Source of the DNA: Ditylenchus dipsaci
Taxonomy: Eukaryota > Nematoda > Chromadorea > Rhabditida > Anguinidae
Assembly: GCA_004194705.1 (NCBI GenBank)
Contig: SADC01001204.1
Span: 2,356,001 to 2,420,000 of the forward strand
Direction: 5' to 3'
DNA length: 64,000 nucleotides
In this document: positions 63,026 to 64,000 of the stretch, piece by piece
Layout: the number at the start of each line of letters is the position of its first letter
Position numbering within the stretch: position 1 is the first letter of the stretch
Program-made: the position numbers and the translations under genes
Notes under the pieces: generated by a model
Database searches by the model: none
Seen by the model: the letters and a program-made list of their open reading frames with translations, nothing else
Told to the model about the DNA's origin: nothing

Positions 63026-64000
63026 TATATAGAGTAGCCTAAATCTGAAGTAGTCTTTCGAAGACTGCTTTAGATCCAAATAAGTCAGTAGTTTTTAAAA
63101 ACGGCCTCAACATAATAAGTACTACTACTTTCTAAGCCTAAGCCAAAGCCAAAAAAAGTTTCTAGACTAATAATGATCGGAAAACTTCCAATAAAATGCA
63201 AAAAAGCTGGTCTAATGAAGCTGAACTTCAAGAACATATGCTATACACAACAAAAAAAACATGAATAAAGACAGAAAAAGATTCACAAATACAAACAACC
63301 TATTTATTTCTGTTTGATATTTCTACCCAATCTGAAATCATTTGATTGATAATGCAGAAAAATAAATGGTTTCCACTACCCACTAATTTCTCTCATTCCC
63401 GCCTGAAAGGCTTTCACCCAAGAAAAATTTCTAGTCTGATGTTGCAATTTTTCATCTAAAATAGATAAGTGATTTCACTAACTAACTGGAAATCAGCGGA
63501 AAGTCTTGAAGATAAACAGGGTTTATTCCCTTCAACTACTGATTTCCCACAAAACCCGAAAATCCCATTAAAATAATTTTGGTGACAATAAATATGTATA
63601 GGAGGGGCTACAAATCCATTCATTCCACAATTTATGGTTGGTCAAGAAAAGAAGAAGAGTGAGCTAGAAAGTGCAAACAAAGACAAGACCACATTCCCAC
63701 ACACACACCTAAGTGCACCACCTATGCAATATTCAACACCTCAACCAAAGTGTCCAAGCCTATTTAGTACTTTTCTAGCATATAACGCTGTTTTTGTATG
63801 CAAACATGGTTAACTAATCAATATATTGGACTATTTCAAGTCACTAGTAAATTGATTAAACGCATTAACTATAGATCGAACAGTTTATACTTTACCATAC
63901 ATTTGACTGTACAGTTAACTCTAGATATATTCCAACCCGGGGTTCGTCATGAAAATTTCGAAAAAAGGACATTTGGGTAAAAAAGACATTTTGACCATTT
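63026..64000. other. No gene seen
   Basis: AT-rich flank. The last 50 bases (AAAAGGACATTTGGGTAAAA) resemble the interior of the hAT MITE at 17462-17659, cut by the window edge. Confidence 0.4.

Overview
This window is eukaryotic and most likely from a nematode with a repeat-inflated, AT-rich genome. Three observations support this. Genes are split by introns with GT donors and TTTCAG-type acceptors, some only 46-70 nt long. TTAGGC, the nematode telomere hexamer, is embedded in a tandem array at 45.35-45.74 kb. The main gene is a metazoan PCTAIRE-type cyclin-dependent kinase. Nothing looks prokaryotic: there are no operons, rRNA or CRISPR arrays.

The main gene is a pct-1/CDK16-like kinase on the minus strand. 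I trace it over 11 exons from 61552 down to 30728, including a 21.5-kb intron (37296-58748). Splice phases agree across nearly every junction. A 3.8-4.0 kb block holding all kinase-domain exons is duplicated downstream at 13.87-17.85 kb. Other coding signals are a partial coiled-coil gene on the minus strand (exons 659-2990), an unrecognised minus-strand gene (19.4-24.0 kb) between the two kinase blocks, a spliced plus-strand gene with helix-turn-helix-like segments lying between ~80-bp inverted repeats (3.29-5.74 kb), and an intronic coding fragment at 38.4-39.2 kb.

Most remaining DNA is mobile. I resolve a Helitron family with shared termini (33588-36308 on +, 29126-30420 and 25472-25958 on -); the first has an empty-site control in the other duplicated block. 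There are several hAT-like elements with 8-bp target duplications, including a transposase-bearing 3.3-kb copy (51823-55146) nested in a pogo/Tigger-like inverted-repeat element (51797-55555). Other groups are two TA-flanked MITE families, a TTAA-flanked MITE family, a ~1-kb foldback family built from CGTTTCCCGCC arrays, a 2.5-kb foldback, and inverted pairs of tRNA-derived repeats, one pair enclosing 2.7 kb with a TTAGGC satellite.

Many exons need one-base corrections, often in homopolymers, in the apparently functional gene as well as in the duplicate. This looks like residual long-read assembly error, so frameshifts here are weak evidence for pseudogenes. Coordinates were read by eye; foldback and minisatellite edges may be off by several bases. 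No database search was possible.
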